64,000 bases of DNA from Bradyrhizobium diversitatis (GCF_016031635.1 NZ_JACEGD010000011.1:248001-312000); one strand, 5' to 3'; shown: positions 48,422-59,290, counted from the stretch's first letter. Made by a program: numbers and translations. The notes: generated from the letters alone by a model not told the origin.

Positions 48422-48790
48422 TCACTTCGCCGCGGTGTCGTCCTTGGCGCTATCCTTCGAGCTTTCTTTCGCCGGCTCGCCCTTGGCTCGCACGCCGGAG
48501 ATCATCTGGCGCATCTGCCGCACGCGCACGCCGTCGGAAATCTCGAACTCGATCTGGTCGTCGTCGACGACCTTGGTGACCTTGCCGACGAGGCCTCCCG
48601 AGGTCACGACGGTGTCGCCGCGGCGGATGTTCTTCACGAGCTCGGCGTGGTCGCGGACCTTCTTCTGCTGCGGACGCAGAATCAGGAAGTACATGATCAC
48701 GAAGATCAGGGCGAACGGCAGCAGCGACATCAACATGCTGTTGGTGTCGCCGGCGCCCGCGGCCTGGGCATACGCAGGGGTAATCAGCAT
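48422..48790 (-). CDS. yajC: preprotein translocase subunit YajC
   Basis: 122 residues. One membrane helix (about 20-40, LLPFALIFVIMYFLILRPQQKK) followed by the cytoplasmic KVRDHAELVKNIRRGDTVVTSGG domain; a charged tail (ESSKDSAKDDTAAK) ends the protein. An extra N-terminal stretch with AYAQAAGAGD precedes the helix, as usual in alphaproteobacteria. First gene of the yajC-secD-secF operon. Confidence 0.96.
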   Translation of the reverse strand: MLITPAYAQAAGAGDTNSMLMSLLPFALIFVIMYFLILRPQQKKVRDHAELVKNIRRGDTVVTSGGLVGKVTKVVDDDQIEFEISDGVRVRQMRQMISGVRAKGEPAKESSKDSAKDDTAAK

Positions 48791-48972
48791 TCGGACGATC
48801 CTCGTGAGAACGGGGGAAAGCCGGTCAGGCCCTCGAGGGCGACCGGTTCGGTCAAATTCGCGCGGACTATAGCGGCCATTGCCCCAATTGCAACGCTGCC
48901 AGACCGCCCTTTTGGGCCACCTTGCGGCGCGCCGTCAGGCCCGATAAGGCTGCGTTCTCAGGAACTTCGGAC

Positions 48973-49965
48973 ATGCCCAAAAACCTTAGCAAAAGCCCGG
49001 CCGGCAAAGGCCCCCGCACCCCTGCCAGGAAGCCCGCCCGCGTCGCGGCAAAACGCCCCACGGCAGCCTCCAAAGCCATAGCCAAGGCAGCCCCAGACCT
49101 GTCCCAGGAGCGCATCGTGCGCGCGCTGGAGACGATCGCGGCGCACCTCTCCGCCCAGGGCATGCCGGCCGCCGAGGCCGAGTCGTTCGAGCGCGCGGAC
49201 GCCTATGTCTGGCATCCCGACGGGTGCCTCGCGGCCGTGCCCCGCGTCAGCCGCGTCGAGCTGTTCCTGCTGAAGGGCGTCGACCGGATGCGCGACATCC
49301 TGATGGAGAACACCGAGCGCTTCGCCAATGGCCTGCCGGCCAATAACGCCCTGCTCTGGGGTGCGCGCGGCATGGGCAAGTCGTCGCTGGTGAAGGCAGC
49401 GCATGCCAGCATCAACGCGGAGCGCAAACCGGCCGACAAGCTGAAACTGATCGAGATCCACCGCGAGGACATCGAGAGCCTCCCCGCGCTGATGGAGCAG
49501 CTGCGGGCCTCGTCCTTCCGCTTCATCGTGTTCTGCGACGATCTCTCCTTCGACGGCAACGATGCCTCCTACAAGTCGCTCAAGGCCGTGCTCGAAGGCG
49601 GCATCGAGGGCCGGCCCGAGAACGTCATTCTCTACGCCACCTCGAACCGCCGCCACCTGCTGGCGCGCGACATGATCGAGAACGAGCGCTCGACCGCGAT
49701 CAATCCGGGGGAAGCGGTCGAGGAGAAGGTCTCGCTATCGGATCGCTTCGGCCTCTGGCTCGGCTTTCACCGCTGCAGCCAGGACGAATATCTCGCCATG
49801 GTGCGCGGCTATTGCAGCCATTTCGGCATCAGGATCGATGACGAAGCGCTGGAGCGCGAGGCGCTGGAATGGTCGACGACGCGCGGCTCGCGCTCGGGCC
49901 GCGTCGCCTGGCAGTTCGTGCAGGAGCTGGCGGGACGGCTGGGTGTGAAGCTGACGGCGAAGTAG
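48973..49965 (+). CDS. DUF815 AAA ATP-binding protein
   Basis: 330 residues from ATG 48973. A Lys/Ala/Pro-rich N-terminus (about 1-45) precedes the DUF815 domain: LLWGARGMGKSSLVKA (Walker A near residue 138), RFIVFCDDLSFDGNDASYKSLK (Walker B region), NVILYATSNRRHLL (sensor 1) and SLSDRFGLWLGF. AAA-type ATPase of unknown target, generally adjacent to yajC-secDF in alphaproteobacteria. Divergent from yajC. Confidence 0.92.
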   Translation: MPKNLSKSPAGKGPRTPARKPARVAAKRPTAASKAIAKAAPDLSQERIVRALETIAAHLSAQGMPAAEAESFERADAYVWHPDGCLAAVPRVSRVELFLLKGVDRMRDILMENTERFANGLPANNALLWGARGMGKSSLVKAAHASINAERKPADKLKLIEIHREDIESLPALMEQLRASSFRFIVFCDDLSFDGNDASYKSLKAVLEGGIEGRPENVILYATSNRRHLLARDMIENERSTAINPGEAVEEKVSLSDRFGLWLGFHRCSQDEYLAMVRGYCSHFGIRIDDEALEREALEWSTTRGSRSGRVAWQFVQELAGRLGVKLTAK

Positions 49966-49990
49966 CGGGAGCTGTTACCCCGAATTCAAC

Positions 49991-50093
49991 TGTCATCGCC
50001 CGCGAAAGCGGGCGATCCAGTACGCCGCGGCTTATCGGCTCAACAACTGGCGTCTCTGGAATACTGGATCGTCCGCCTTCGCGGACGATGACA
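49991..50093. repeat. dispersed foldback repeat near the LytM gene
   Basis: TGTCATCGCCCGC...GATCCAGTA is mirrored by TACTGGATCGTCCGC...GATGACA, with a short central arm. Typical of multicopy intergenic elements in Bradyrhizobium. It lies between the convergent DUF815 and LytM genes. Confidence 0.75.
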
Positions 50094-50134
50094 ACGTGTT
50101 TTTGGCGAGGGTGTGCCCGACCGAAGCGGAGGCC

Positions 50135-51523
50135 TCACGCCCCGTTCAGGAATTGAAGCGGGTCAACCGGGCTGGATCCCTTGCGGATCTCGAAGTGGAG
50201 CTGCGGCGACGCCACCTCCCCGGATTGACCCGACTTGGCAATGACCTGGCCGCGCTTGATGGTGTCGCCGCGCTTCACCAACAGCTCACTCGCATGGGCA
50301 TATGCGGTGACGTAGCCATTGGAGTGCCGAACCAGGACCAGATTGCCGTAACCTTTCAGCTCGTTGCCGGAATAGGCGACGACGCCGTCTTCGGCCGCCT
50401 TCACGGGCGTCCCTTCGGGCACCGCGAGATTGATGCCGTCATTGGCTTTGCCATTGGTCTTGGCGCCGTAGCTCGTGACCACCTTGCCGCGGACGGGCCA
50501 GCGGAAGGTCGGCAGCGCACCGGTGGCCTCCGCGGCCTTCGCCGGCGTCTCGGCGGGTTTCTCTTCGACATTGGCCGTGGCCTGGGCCAGGCGCGCGCTC
50601 TGCACCGGCGTGGCCGCCGCCATCTTGGTGGCAGGCGCGGGAGCGGCCGCTACGGGCTGGAGCGTTCCGGCCACCGGAGCAGCCCCGACCGGAGCCGCAG
50701 TAACCGGCGCCGCGACGGCCGCAGTCTTCGCGCCGGGCACGGTCAGCTTGGTGCCGAGCTTGAGTTTGGCCGACGGATCGAGGCCGTTTGCACGGGCGAG
50801 TTCAGCCGCCGAGATACGATTCTTCCGCGCAATGCTGGCGAGCGTGTCGCCGCGATTGACGAAATGGGTGCTCGACGGCGCAGCCATGGCCGCAACCGGC
50901 TTGGCCGCGGGCGCTGCCGCAACGGGCGCCATCGCCGGCGCGGGCACCGGTGCAGCGGCCGTCGCCGGATGCGGAATGATCAGCTGCTGGCCCGGCGAGA
51001 GCGCGCGCGGCCCCTTGTAGCCGTTGGCGGCAAGGATCGCCTGCGGCGTGACGCGATAGCGCTTCGCCAGGACGTCCAGCGTGTCGCTGGTACCGACGAT
51101 GATCTTGGTCCCGCCGGTCGGCTGGGCGGCCGCAACCGAGCGCGGCGGCACGGTGGCCGTGGTCTCGAGACGCGGCTGCGCCGGAGGCGCATAGGAGCCG
51201 ACGCCGCGTCCGCCACCGGACACTCCCCCACCCGACGCGACCGGATAGGATTGCGGCGCGGACACTGCCGGCGCCGACAAGGGCTGCGACTGATAATAGC
51301 CGGGCTGCGTCTGCGGCCGCGCATATTGCGGCAGCTCACGCTGCTGCGGCGGCGCCTGCTGCACCGATCCCGTGGATTCCGAGGCGAAGGGATTGGAGAA
51401 ATTCGTCTGGGACAGACGCGACGACATGTCGGCGCTGCACCCTGCAAAGCTGAAGGAGATCAGCGCCAGCGCCGCGACCTGCGGCACGCGGCGCGAGTAA
51501 AGCAACTCGGCGACAGCGGACAT
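50135..51523 (-). CDS. LysM/LytM (M23) lipoprotein, DipM/NlpD-like, probably non-catalytic
   Basis: 462 residues. Signal with lipobox FSFAGC (Cys about 29). A Pro/Gln/Gly-rich region (35-135), LysM 1 (about 138-185, IIVGTSDTLDVLAKRYRV), LysM 2 (about 217-262, HFVNRGDTLASIARKNRI), an Ala/Pro linker, then the LytM domain (about 345-460). Catalytic M23 enzymes have H-x3-D and H-x-H; here the first reads NDGIN (no His, no metal Asp) and the last reads QLHFEI (first His missing). So it is likely an amidase activator or septal remodelling factor like EnvC, NlpD or Caulobacter DipM. Precedes no coding gene downstream; pcm lies upstream on the same strand. Confidence 0.87.
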   Translation of the reverse strand: MSAVAELLYSRRVPQVAALALISFSFAGCSADMSSRLSQTNFSNPFASESTGSVQQAPPQQRELPQYARPQTQPGYYQSQPLSAPAVSAPQSYPVASGGGVSGGGRGVGSYAPPAQPRLETTATVPPRSVAAAQPTGGTKIIVGTSDTLDVLAKRYRVTPQAILAANGYKGPRALSPGQQLIIPHPATAAAPVPAPAMAPVAAAPAAKPVAAMAAPSSTHFVNRGDTLASIARKNRISAAELARANGLDPSAKLKLGTKLTVPGAKTAAVAAPVTAAPVGAAPVAGTLQPVAAAPAPATKMAAATPVQSARLAQATANVEEKPAETPAKAAEATGALPTFRWPVRGKVVTSYGAKTNGKANDGINLAVPEGTPVKAAEDGVVAYSGNELKGYGNLVLVRHSNGYVTAYAHASELLVKRGDTIKRGQVIAKSGQSGEVASPQLHFEIRKGSSPVDPLQFLNGA

Positions 51524-51631
51524 GGTTACTCACTCGTACGCAACAGAACTGGTGTTTTAAGTAAACACCTACCGAGTAAATAACGGCTTAACCCTCCCAA
51601 TAAGGTGTTGGCGGCACAGCCGATCCGGGTT

Positions 51632-52282
51632 CTACAGTTCCCGCGCCACCCCGGGCAGTGCCGGTACGAAGCGGACCTCGACGAGTTCCCTCCGCTCGAT
51701 TCCGGTCTCGCTGCGGGTCAGGCGGGTCAGCGTCTGCACGCCCTGATGCGGGCCGACCGGGGCGATCAGGACGCCTCCGACCTCCAGCCGCTCGATCAGG
51801 TTGTCCGGAATCTGCTCCAGCGCGGCGGTGACGATGATGCGATCGAACGGACCGATATTGGGAGGCAGATTGAGGCCGTCGCCGAGCATCACCTCGACAT
51901 TGTGACAATCGAGCTTTTCGAGTCGGGCGCGTGCCGTGTCGGCGAGCTTGCGATAGCGTTCGACGGTCAGCACCTGGCCAGCAAGGCGCGAAAGCACGGC
52001 AGCCTGGTAGCCAGACCCGGTGCCGATTTCGAGCACCCGGTGCTGCTTTTTGAGCTGGAGCTGCTCGGTCATGTAGGCGACGACGAAGGGCTGGCTGATG
52101 GTCTGCCCGCAGGCGATCGGCAGCGCGCTGTCACGATAGGCGCCGTCGCGATCGGCGTCCTCGACGAAAAGCTCGCGCGGCACCTCCTCCATGGTCCTCA
52201 GCACGGCCTGATCGCTGATGCCCCGACGCCTCAGCGTCAGCTGAAACATCATCTTTTCCGGCGGGTGCTGATGGGACGTCAT
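51632..52282 (-). CDS. pcm: protein-L-isoaspartate O-methyltransferase
   Basis: 216 residues. SAM-dependent repair of isoaspartyl sites. Motif [20 protein letters not shown], upstream [14 protein letters not shown], and [16 protein letters not shown] with LIAPVG are diagnostic. It lies in the classical surE-pcm-nlpD context, though here a response-regulator gene on the other strand and repeats separate it from surE. Confidence 0.96.
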   Translation of the reverse strand: MTSHQHPPEKMMFQLTLRRRGISDQAVLRTMEEVPRELFVEDADRDGAYRDSALPIACGQTISQPFVVAYMTEQLQLKKQHRVLEIGTGSGYQAAVLSRLAGQVLTVERYRKLADTARARLEKLDCHNVEVMLGDGLNLPPNIGPFDRIIVTAALEQIPDNLIERLEVGGVLIAPVGPHQGVQTLTRLTRSETGIERRELVEVRFVPALPGVAREL

Positions 52283-52506
52283 AGCTGCTGTTGCTCATCT
52301 CGTCTGGCGCATCGCGTTGCACCGCAAGAACCCGAGACGAGAATCTTGTTCCGGCTCAGGAACTCATGATAGCCTTTCGGCGCAGCATTTGACCACAACC
52401 GGGCTTTCAAAGCGCTAAGCCGTTTGCGGGTTGCGTTCGCCGAAACGCGCATTGCGCCCCCTATCGTTATCTGCGAACGTTCACGAAAATGGGCAAGGAC
52501 TCACCA

Positions 52507-52878
52507 ATGACTGCGACAGGGCTTTCGGGCCGCTCTGTTTTCCTCGTCGAAGACGAGGTCATGATCAGAATGATGGTCGCGGACATGCTGGAGGAGCTCG
52601 GCTACAAGGTTGCCGCCGAAGCGGGCGACATCACCGAGGCCATGCGGCTTGCGCAATCCACCGAGTTCGACCTCGCCATTCTGGACGTCAACGTCAACGG
52701 CAAGGTCATCTCGCCAGTGGCCGACGTCATCATGGCGAAGGGCCGCCCATTCATCTTCGCCACCGGTTACGGCTCTTCCGGCCTGCCCGAGCAATACCGC
52801 GACCGGCCGTCGCTGCAAAAGCCGTTTCAGCTCGATGCGCTTGGCAGAACCATCGAAGCCGCGCTTCGCGGCGGCTAG
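52507..52878 (+). CDS. single-domain response regulator
   Basis: 123 residues, receiver domain only. VFLVEDEVMIRMMV holds the acidic pair, LAILDVNVNG the phosphoacceptor Asp (about 56), ATGY the switch Thr and SLQKPFQL the conserved Lys. Without an output domain it probably acts in a phosphorelay or by protein contact. No histidine kinase is nearby. It is divergent from pcm and inserted between pcm and surE. The stop is followed by a repeat. Confidence 0.9.
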   Translation: MTATGLSGRSVFLVEDEVMIRMMVADMLEELGYKVAAEAGDITEAMRLAQSTEFDLAILDVNVNGKVISPVADVIMAKGRPFIFATGYGSSGLPEQYRDRPSLQKPFQLDALGRTIEAALRGG

Positions 52879-52880
52879 AG

Positions 52881-52970
52881 GGTTTTCGAGCGAAGTCGAC
52901 GCCGGTTCGCGTCACGAAAACGCGTCGAAACAGGAATCCAGAGTCCCGTTCCGATTCCATCGGAACGGCA
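52881..52970. repeat. dispersed repeat (GGTTTTCGAGCGAAGT family), forward copy
   Basis: Contains GGTTTTCGAGCGAAGTCGAC, CCGGTTCGCGTCACGAAAAC and a terminal inverted GTTCCGAT/ATCGGAAC. The same family occurs in the opposite orientation at 54394-54441, so two copies flank surE and the small hypothetical gene. Confidence 0.7.
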
Positions 52971-52982
52971 AGGGATCGAGCC

Positions 52983-53750
52983 CTATTTCAGCGTGAGGCT
53001 CAGCTCTTCCGAAAATGCCTCGTTGGTGCGATCGAGCCTGAGCGGCGTGACGGAAACGTAGCGCTCGCGCAACGCCGCGAGATCGGTGCCGTCGGCGGGC
53101 GTATCCATCATCGCGGTGCGCTCGAAGCCGATCCAGAAATAGGGATTGCCGCGGCCATCGCTGCGCTCGTCGATCTTGAGGAAGCCGAGATTGCGCTTGC
53201 CCTGGCGCGTGACGCGGACGCCCAGCACATCCTCCGGCGCACAGGACGGGAAATTGACGTTGATGACGGTGTCTTTGGGAACGCCGGCAGCGATCACCTT
53301 GCGCAGGATGTCGGGCCCGAATTTGCGCGCGGTGTCCCACGGCGGCCGTTCACGGGTCTCGACACTGAATTCCTGCGACAGTGCGAATGACGGCAGCCCC
53401 AGGATGGTGCCCTCCAGCGCGCCGGCAATGGTGCCGGAATAGACCACGTCCTCGGCGACGTTGCGGCCCTTGTTGACGCCGGACAGCACGACATCAGGCA
53501 GCTTGGCACCCAGGATATGGCGGGCCCCCATGATGACGCAGTCCGTCGGTGTGCCGCGCACGGCAAAGTGCCGCGGGCCGACCTCGCGCAGGCGCAAGGG
53601 ATCGTTCAGCGACAGCGAATGCGACACGCCGGACTGGTCGAGCTCGGGCGCCACCACCCAGACGTCGTCCGACAAGGCGCGCGCGATCTCCTCCACGACC
53701 TTGAGGCCGGGAGCATGGATGCCGTCGTCATTGGTGCAGAGAATGCGCAT
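52983..53750 (-). CDS. surE: 5'/3'-nucleotidase SurE
   Basis: 255 residues. Metal site NDDGIHAPG at residues 7-15 (Asp-Asp), then ELDQSGVSHSLSL, GTPTDCVIMG and SGVNKGRNVAEDVVYSGTI, all SurE hallmarks. It dephosphorylates nucleoside monophosphates and is linked to stationary-phase survival. Flanked by dispersed repeats on both sides. Confidence 0.97.
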   Translation of the reverse strand: MRILCTNDDGIHAPGLKVVEEIARALSDDVWVVAPELDQSGVSHSLSLNDPLRLREVGPRHFAVRGTPTDCVIMGARHILGAKLPDVVLSGVNKGRNVAEDVVYSGTIAGALEGTILGLPSFALSQEFSVETRERPPWDTARKFGPDILRKVIAAGVPKDTVINVNFPSCAPEDVLGVRVTRQGKRNLGFLKIDERSDGRGNPYFWIGFERTAMMDTPADGTDLAALRERYVSVTPLRLDRTNEAFSEELSLTLK

Positions 53751-53855
53751 GCGCGAGGTCGATTCCGAAAACCGTTTGATCTGTCATATCCGGCCGCGGC
53801 CCATCAGGCAAACCGGCTGATCAGGGCCCGGCAGCAGGTTCCCGGCCTGGTCCCG

Positions 53856-53959
53856 CTAGAGCATGATCCGGAAAAGTGTAAAGCGGTTTTCCGAAAAGAT
53901 CATGCTCAAACAAAGACCTAAATCGCGATGACGATTCATCCAAATCTCATCGCGCTTTA
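53856..53959. repeat. dispersed repeat (GAGCATGATCCGGAAAAG family)
   Basis: GAGCATGATC and GATCATGCTC arms with AAGCGGTTTTCCGAAAA between, then AATCGCGATGA/TCATCGCG as a second foldback. A very common Bradyrhizobium intergenic element. It also supplies the stop codon of the small gene at 53957. Confidence 0.8.
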
Positions 53960-54319
53960 GCGGCGAATGCGCCATTGCGGCAGGAAACGCGCGAGCCGGC
54001 CCTCCGCTCGCAGTTGCATCGCCGGCACGACCGGATTCAGGACGGGAGCCTCGATCACACCGAGCGCCTCCAGCTGCGCGACGAACGGGTCAGGTGTCGG
54101 CGCCTGCGGAAACCGTTCGCGTGCCACCGTCAGCGCCTTGTCGAAATCCGCAGCATTCACTCCGGGCTTGGCTCGTCGGCTCTGCACGAGATCGTCGTCC
54201 CAGAGCCGCGCGATATCGATGTCAAGCACGCCGCGAAGACGCTGATCGATGGCCTGGATCCCGGCACCTGTCACCGCCCATTGTCTGCCGATCCAGAAGA
54301 TGTCGCGGTGCAAGGGCAT
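53957..54319 (-). CDS. conserved hypothetical protein
   Basis: 120 residues from ATG 54319. The opening MPLHRDIFWIGRQWAVTGAGIQAIDQRL is followed by an ARLWDDDLV segment and an R-x-FP region. No signal or membrane helix. I know no family name, but its fixed place between serS and surE suggests a real conserved gene. The frame is open to 54391; the extension contains repeat sequence. Its stop lies within a dispersed repeat. Confidence 0.75.
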   Translation of the reverse strand: MPLHRDIFWIGRQWAVTGAGIQAIDQRLRGVLDIDIARLWDDDLVQSRRAKPGVNAADFDKALTVARERFPQAPTPDPFVAQLEALGVIEAPVLNPVVPAMQLRAEGRLARFLPQWRIRR

Positions 54320-54393
54320 GAAGGGTGGGGTCGCATTGAGGGGCCGGCAGGATAGCCGGCCGTCCGATCTTCGCAACGCGATTCTCGTCATGC

Positions 54394-54439
54394 CGCGTTT
54401 TCTTGACGCGAACCGGTATCCACTTCGCTCGCAAACGCT

Positions 54440-54441
<2 letters not shown>
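54394..54441. repeat. dispersed repeat, inverted copy at the serS end
   Basis: GCGTTTTCTTGACGCGAACC...CACTTCGCTCGCAAACGCTT is the reverse of the family at 52881. It reaches the stop codon of serS (54440-54442). Confidence 0.7.
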
Positions 54442-55862
<1,421 letters not shown>

Positions 55863-55902
55863 AATCATGGGCTGAGCAGTGCGATGATAGAGCGAAAGTG
55901 CC

Positions 55903-56715
55903 CTACTCCGCCGGATTGGCCGGCGTCGACACGTCGGTGCCGGTGGCGGCCTGCGAAGCCGCCGCCTTCTTCTCTACCATCGCCACCGCGATGATCGAGC
56001 CCTCGTACAGCGCCATCAGCGGAATGGCCAGGGAGCACTGGCTGAGCACGTCGGGCGGTGTCAACACGGCCGCGATGACGAAGGCAATCACGATGAAATA
56101 GCGGCGCTTCTCGCGCAGCATCTTCGAGGTGACGATGCCGATGCGGCCGAGCAGCGTCAGGATCACCGGAAGCTGGAAGGCGATGCCGAAGGCGAAGATC
56201 AGCGACATCATCAGCGACAGATATTCGCCGACCTTGGGCAGGAGCTGAATCTGCGCGGTCTCGTCGCTGCCGGCCTGCTGCATGCCGAGCGAGAAGCGAA
56301 CCAGCATCGGCAACACGACGAAATAGACCAGCGCCGCGCCCAGCACGAAGAAGAACGGGGTGGCGACCAGATACGGCAGGAAGGCCTGCTTCTCATGCTT
56401 GTAGAGCCCGGGCGCCACGAACTTGTAGATCTGCGTCGCAACGATCGGGAACGAGATGAAGCCGGCGCCGAACAGCGCGAGCTTCAGCTGTGTGATGAAA
56501 TATTCCAGCAGCGCCGTGTAGATGAACTTGGAGTTCTCGGGCCCAGCGACCCACACGAACGGCCAGACCAGAACGTTGTAGATCTGCTTGGCGAAGAAGA
56601 AGCAGAAGATGAAGGCAATGCCAAAGCCGAGCAGCGCCTTGATCAGCCGCGAGCGCAGCTCGATCAGATGGTCCATCAGCGGGGCTTTGCTGGCCTCGAT
56701 ATCGGCGTCGGTCAT
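55903..56715 (-). CDS. tatC: Sec-independent translocase TatC
   Basis: 270 residues, six membrane helices. [22 protein letters not shown] is the TatC opening, [37 protein letters not shown] holds the signal-binding cytoplasmic loops, and later [19 protein letters not shown] and LTPPDVLSQ are present. It recognises twin-arginine signals. The start overlaps the tatB stop by four bases. Confidence 0.97.
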   Translation of the reverse strand: MTDADIEASKAPLMDHLIELRSRLIKALLGFGIAFIFCFFFAKQIYNVLVWPFVWVAGPENSKFIYTALLEYFITQLKLALFGAGFISFPIVATQIYKFVAPGLYKHEKQAFLPYLVATPFFFVLGAALVYFVVLPMLVRFSLGMQQAGSDETAQIQLLPKVGEYLSLMMSLIFAFGIAFQLPVILTLLGRIGIVTSKMLREKRRYFIVIAFVIAAVLTPPDVLSQCSLAIPLMALYEGSIIAVAMVEKKAAASQAATGTDVSTPANPAE

Positions 56716-57215
56716 GACGCTTTGGCGTCCTTGATCGCCTCGGATGGCGCGGTGTCCTGCGCAACCGGTGCCTGTTCGACGTCACGCGTGATCGCGAGAG
56801 GCTCGTTCGCAGCCGCATGCGCTTCGGCTTCCATGAAGGTCGCAGGCGTCGGCGTTTCCGGTGCCGTCGGTGTGAGGGGCGGATCGATGGCGGTGGCGGC
56901 AGGCGTCTCGGCCGGCTTGTCCAGCGCATCGACGCGGAGCGCGTCGCTGACGTCCTTCTGGAGCGAGGTCAGCGGATTGTTGCTGGCAAAGCCGGTGGCG
57001 GCTTCCTTGACCTCGTCAAAGCTCTTCTTGAGGTCGGCCATCTCGGCCTCGCGCATCGCTTCCTGGAATTGGCCCTGGAACTCCGCAGCCATCTTGCGGG
57101 CCTTGCCCATCCATTGCCCGACCATGCGCAACACGCCCGGCAGCTCTTTCGGGCCGATGGCGATCAGGGCCACGACCCCGATCAGGACCAGTTCACTCCA
57201 CCCGATGTCGAACAT
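56712..57215 (-). CDS. tatB: Sec-independent translocase TatB
   Basis: 167 residues. Helix [28 protein letters not shown] at the N-terminus with the GPKELP hinge, an amphipathic helix (about 28-65), then a long acidic/proline-rich tail (about 95-167). Forms the receptor complex with TatC; overlaps tatC by four bases and follows tatA by about 90 bases. Confidence 0.95.
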   Translation of the reverse strand: MFDIGWSELVLIGVVALIAIGPKELPGVLRMVGQWMGKARKMAAEFQGQFQEAMREAEMADLKKSFDEVKEAATGFASNNPLTSLQKDVSDALRVDALDKPAETPAATAIDPPLTPTAPETPTPATFMEAEAHAAANEPLAITRDVEQAPVAQDTAPSEAIKDAKAS

Positions 57216-57302
57216 GAGGTCTTCCGTTCACGCCAGCCGGAGCCGGCCCAATCCTCGCGCGCAGGATCGGGGCCGCTACCCGTGTCTCGCGTGCTCTCTG
57301 GC

Positions 57303-57536
57303 TCAGACGGCCTTGCTGCCGACGTCGGACCGTGCGGCAGTCGGCGCACCATTGTGCTCGATCGACTTGGCCGGCTCGGGCTTCTCGGCGGGCTTGTCGT
57401 CGTCCTGCATGCCCTTCTTGAAGGCCTTGATGCCCTGCGCCACGTCGCCCATCAGATCCGAAATCTTGCCGCGGCCGAACAGCAGCAGGACCACTGCGAT
57501 CACCAAGATCCAGTGCCAAATGCTGAGTGAACCCAT
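57303..57536 (-). CDS. tatA: Sec-independent translocase TatA
   Basis: 77 residues from ATG 57536. [43 protein letters not shown] has the single helix, FGRGKI hinge and amphipathic helix of TatA. The rest is a polar tail. Pore-forming subunit; first gene of tatABC. Confidence 0.95.
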   Translation of the reverse strand: MGSLSIWHWILVIAVVLLLFGRGKISDLMGDVAQGIKAFKKGMQDDDKPAEKPEPAKSIEHNGAPTAARSDVGSKAV

Positions 57537-57700
57537 CCTGCAACCCTCCAAACGCGCATGGCCGGGGACCCGGCCGATCTTCACCGAAACCTAGGCTTGG
57601 CAGGTCTCAAAAACAAGGACCAAGGCAGCGCCAATTCGCTGTCGGCACTACGCAATCTTGCTAGTGTTAACCGGTCGCAGGTCCCGTAAGCGGACGGGCA

Positions 57701-58429
57701 TCAGTCCTCGGCGCCGCCTTCCGGCGTCTCGGGCTCGACCGCAGGCGCCAGCGCGAGATCGAGGTCCTCGCCCGGTTCCAGCGGATCCTCGTCCTCGCGC
57801 AGAGCCGGGTCGTCGGACGGCGTCGGCACGCTAAATCCAGTCGGCAGCCGCGAATCCAGCAGGCCCGTGCCCTTCAGCTCTTCGAGGCCCGGCAGGTCGC
57901 CGAGCTGTTCCAGGGTGAATTGCGACAGGAATTCCTCGGTGGTTCCGAAGGTCAAGGGGCGGCCGGGCGTCTTGCGGCGGCCACGCGGCTTGATCCAGCC
58001 GGTCTCCAGCAGCACGTCGAGTGTGCCCTTTGAGGTCACGACACCGCGGATCTCCTCGATCTCAGCACGTGTCACCGGTTGGTGATAGGCGATGATCGCC
58101 AGCACCTCGATCGCCGCACGCGACAGGCGGCGGGTCTCGGTGGTCTCCCGCGTCATCAGCCAGGCGAGGTCGCCGGCCGTGCGGAATGTCCATTTGTTTG
58201 CGACACGCACGAGGTTGACGCCGCGCGAGGCATAATCGGCCTGGAGCTGCTCAAGCGCGGCCTTCACGTCCACGCCCTCGGGCATGCGCTTGGCCAGCGT
58301 CGCGGTATCCAGCGGTTCACTCGACGCGAACAGCAGCGCTTCAAGCAGCCGCAATTCTTCGGGACGTGCCTGGGATTCGTTCTCCATCGGCTCGGCCTCT
58401 TCTACCCGCACTTCAGCCAGGCTTGCCAT
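57701..58429 (-). CDS. scpB: segregation and condensation protein B
   Basis: 242 residues from ATG 58429, chosen because AAGGAG sits seven bases ahead; the frame begins at GTG 58450. The winged-helix domains are at about 20-175: LEALLFASSEPLDTATLA, AIEVLAIIAYHQPVTRAEIEEIRGV and LDVLLETGWIKPRGRRKTPGRP. The last 55 residues are acidic and disordered. It binds ScpA and the Smc complex for chromosome compaction. scpA ends 21 bases upstream. Confidence 0.95.
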   Translation of the reverse strand: MASLAEVRVEEAEPMENESQARPEELRLLEALLFASSEPLDTATLAKRMPEGVDVKAALEQLQADYASRGVNLVRVANKWTFRTAGDLAWLMTRETTETRRLSRAAIEVLAIIAYHQPVTRAEIEEIRGVVTSKGTLDVLLETGWIKPRGRRKTPGRPLTFGTTEEFLSQFTLEQLGDLPGLEELKGTGLLDSRLPTGFSVPTPSDDPALREDEDPLEPGEDLDLALAPAVEPETPEGGAED

Positions 58430-58450
58430 GGCAGATTCTCCTTCTTGCAC

Positions 58451-59290
58451 TTAGGCGACCGGCGCGTCGGGCGCAGGAGCTGCGTCCGGGACCGGTTTTG
58501 GGCGCCCCTTCCGGAAATAGATCGGCGCAAACGCCTCTTTCTGGTTCAGCTCGAGCTGGCCTTCGCGCACCAGTTCGAGCGCGGCGGCAAAGCTCGAGGC
58601 GAACACCGTTGCCCGCTGCGTCGGATCGGCGACATGCCGGATCAGAAAATCGTCGAGCACGCCCCAGTCGTCCTGTTCGTTGAGGCTGCCGACCAGCCGC
58701 TCCAGCGTGGCACGCGCCTCGGCGAGCGACCACACCGTGCGCTTGGCAAGATGCACGCTCGCCAGCACGCGCGACTGGCGCTGTGCGGCATAGGCGGTGA
58801 GCAGGTCGTACAGCGTCGCGGTGTATTTCGGATGCTTGATCTCGGCGATCTGCTCGGGCTCGCCGCGCGGGAAGATGTCGCGCTGCAATTGCGGCCGGTT
58901 CATGAGCCGGTTGGCCGCTTCGCGTATGGCTTCCAGCCGGCGCAGGCGGTTGGCCAGTGCCGTCGCCATCTGCTCGGCGCTCGGGCCTTCCGCACTCGGC
59001 GGCTCCGGCAGCAGCAGGCGCGACTTCAGAAAGGCAAGCCAGGCCGCCATGACGAGGTAGTCGGCGGCAAGCTCGAGCCGGATCTTCCGCGCGGCCTCGA
59101 TGAAGTGGAGGTACTGGTCGGCCAGCGCCAGGATCGAAATCTTGGCGAGGTCGACCTTCTGCTGCCGCGCCAGTGCGAGCAAGAGGTCGAGCGGGCCCTC
59201 ATAGCCCTCGACGTCCACCACCAACGCCGGCTCACCCTCGGCGAGCTCTGCGGGCCGCCCGGTTTCGAACGATAGGATTTCTGCGGTCAT
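58451..59290 (-). CDS. scpA: segregation and condensation protein A
   Basis: 279 residues. Kleisin of the Smc-ScpAB complex: VDVEGYEGPLDLLLALARQQKVDLAKISI is the standard opening, YLVMAAWLAFLKSRLLLP follows, and the C-terminal winged helix has FLIRHVADPTQRATVFASSFAAALELVREG. The start overlaps the nagZ stop by four bases. Confidence 0.95.
   Translation of the reverse strand: MTAEILSFETGRPAELAEGEPALVVDVEGYEGPLDLLLALARQQKVDLAKISILALADQYLHFIEAARKIRLELAADYLVMAAWLAFLKSRLLLPEPPSAEGPSAEQMATALANRLRRLEAIREAANRLMNRPQLQRDIFPRGEPEQIAEIKHPKYTATLYDLLTAYAAQRQSRVLASVHLAKRTVWSLAEARATLERLVGSLNEQDDWGVLDDFLIRHVADPTQRATVFASSFAAALELVREGQLELNQKEAFAPIYFRKGRPKPVPDAAPAPDAPVA

Noticed and set aside
52474..52483. GAACGTTC as a LexA site before the response regulator
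   Set aside because: The two half sites touch; the alphaproteobacterial box needs direct GTTC repeats seven bases apart.
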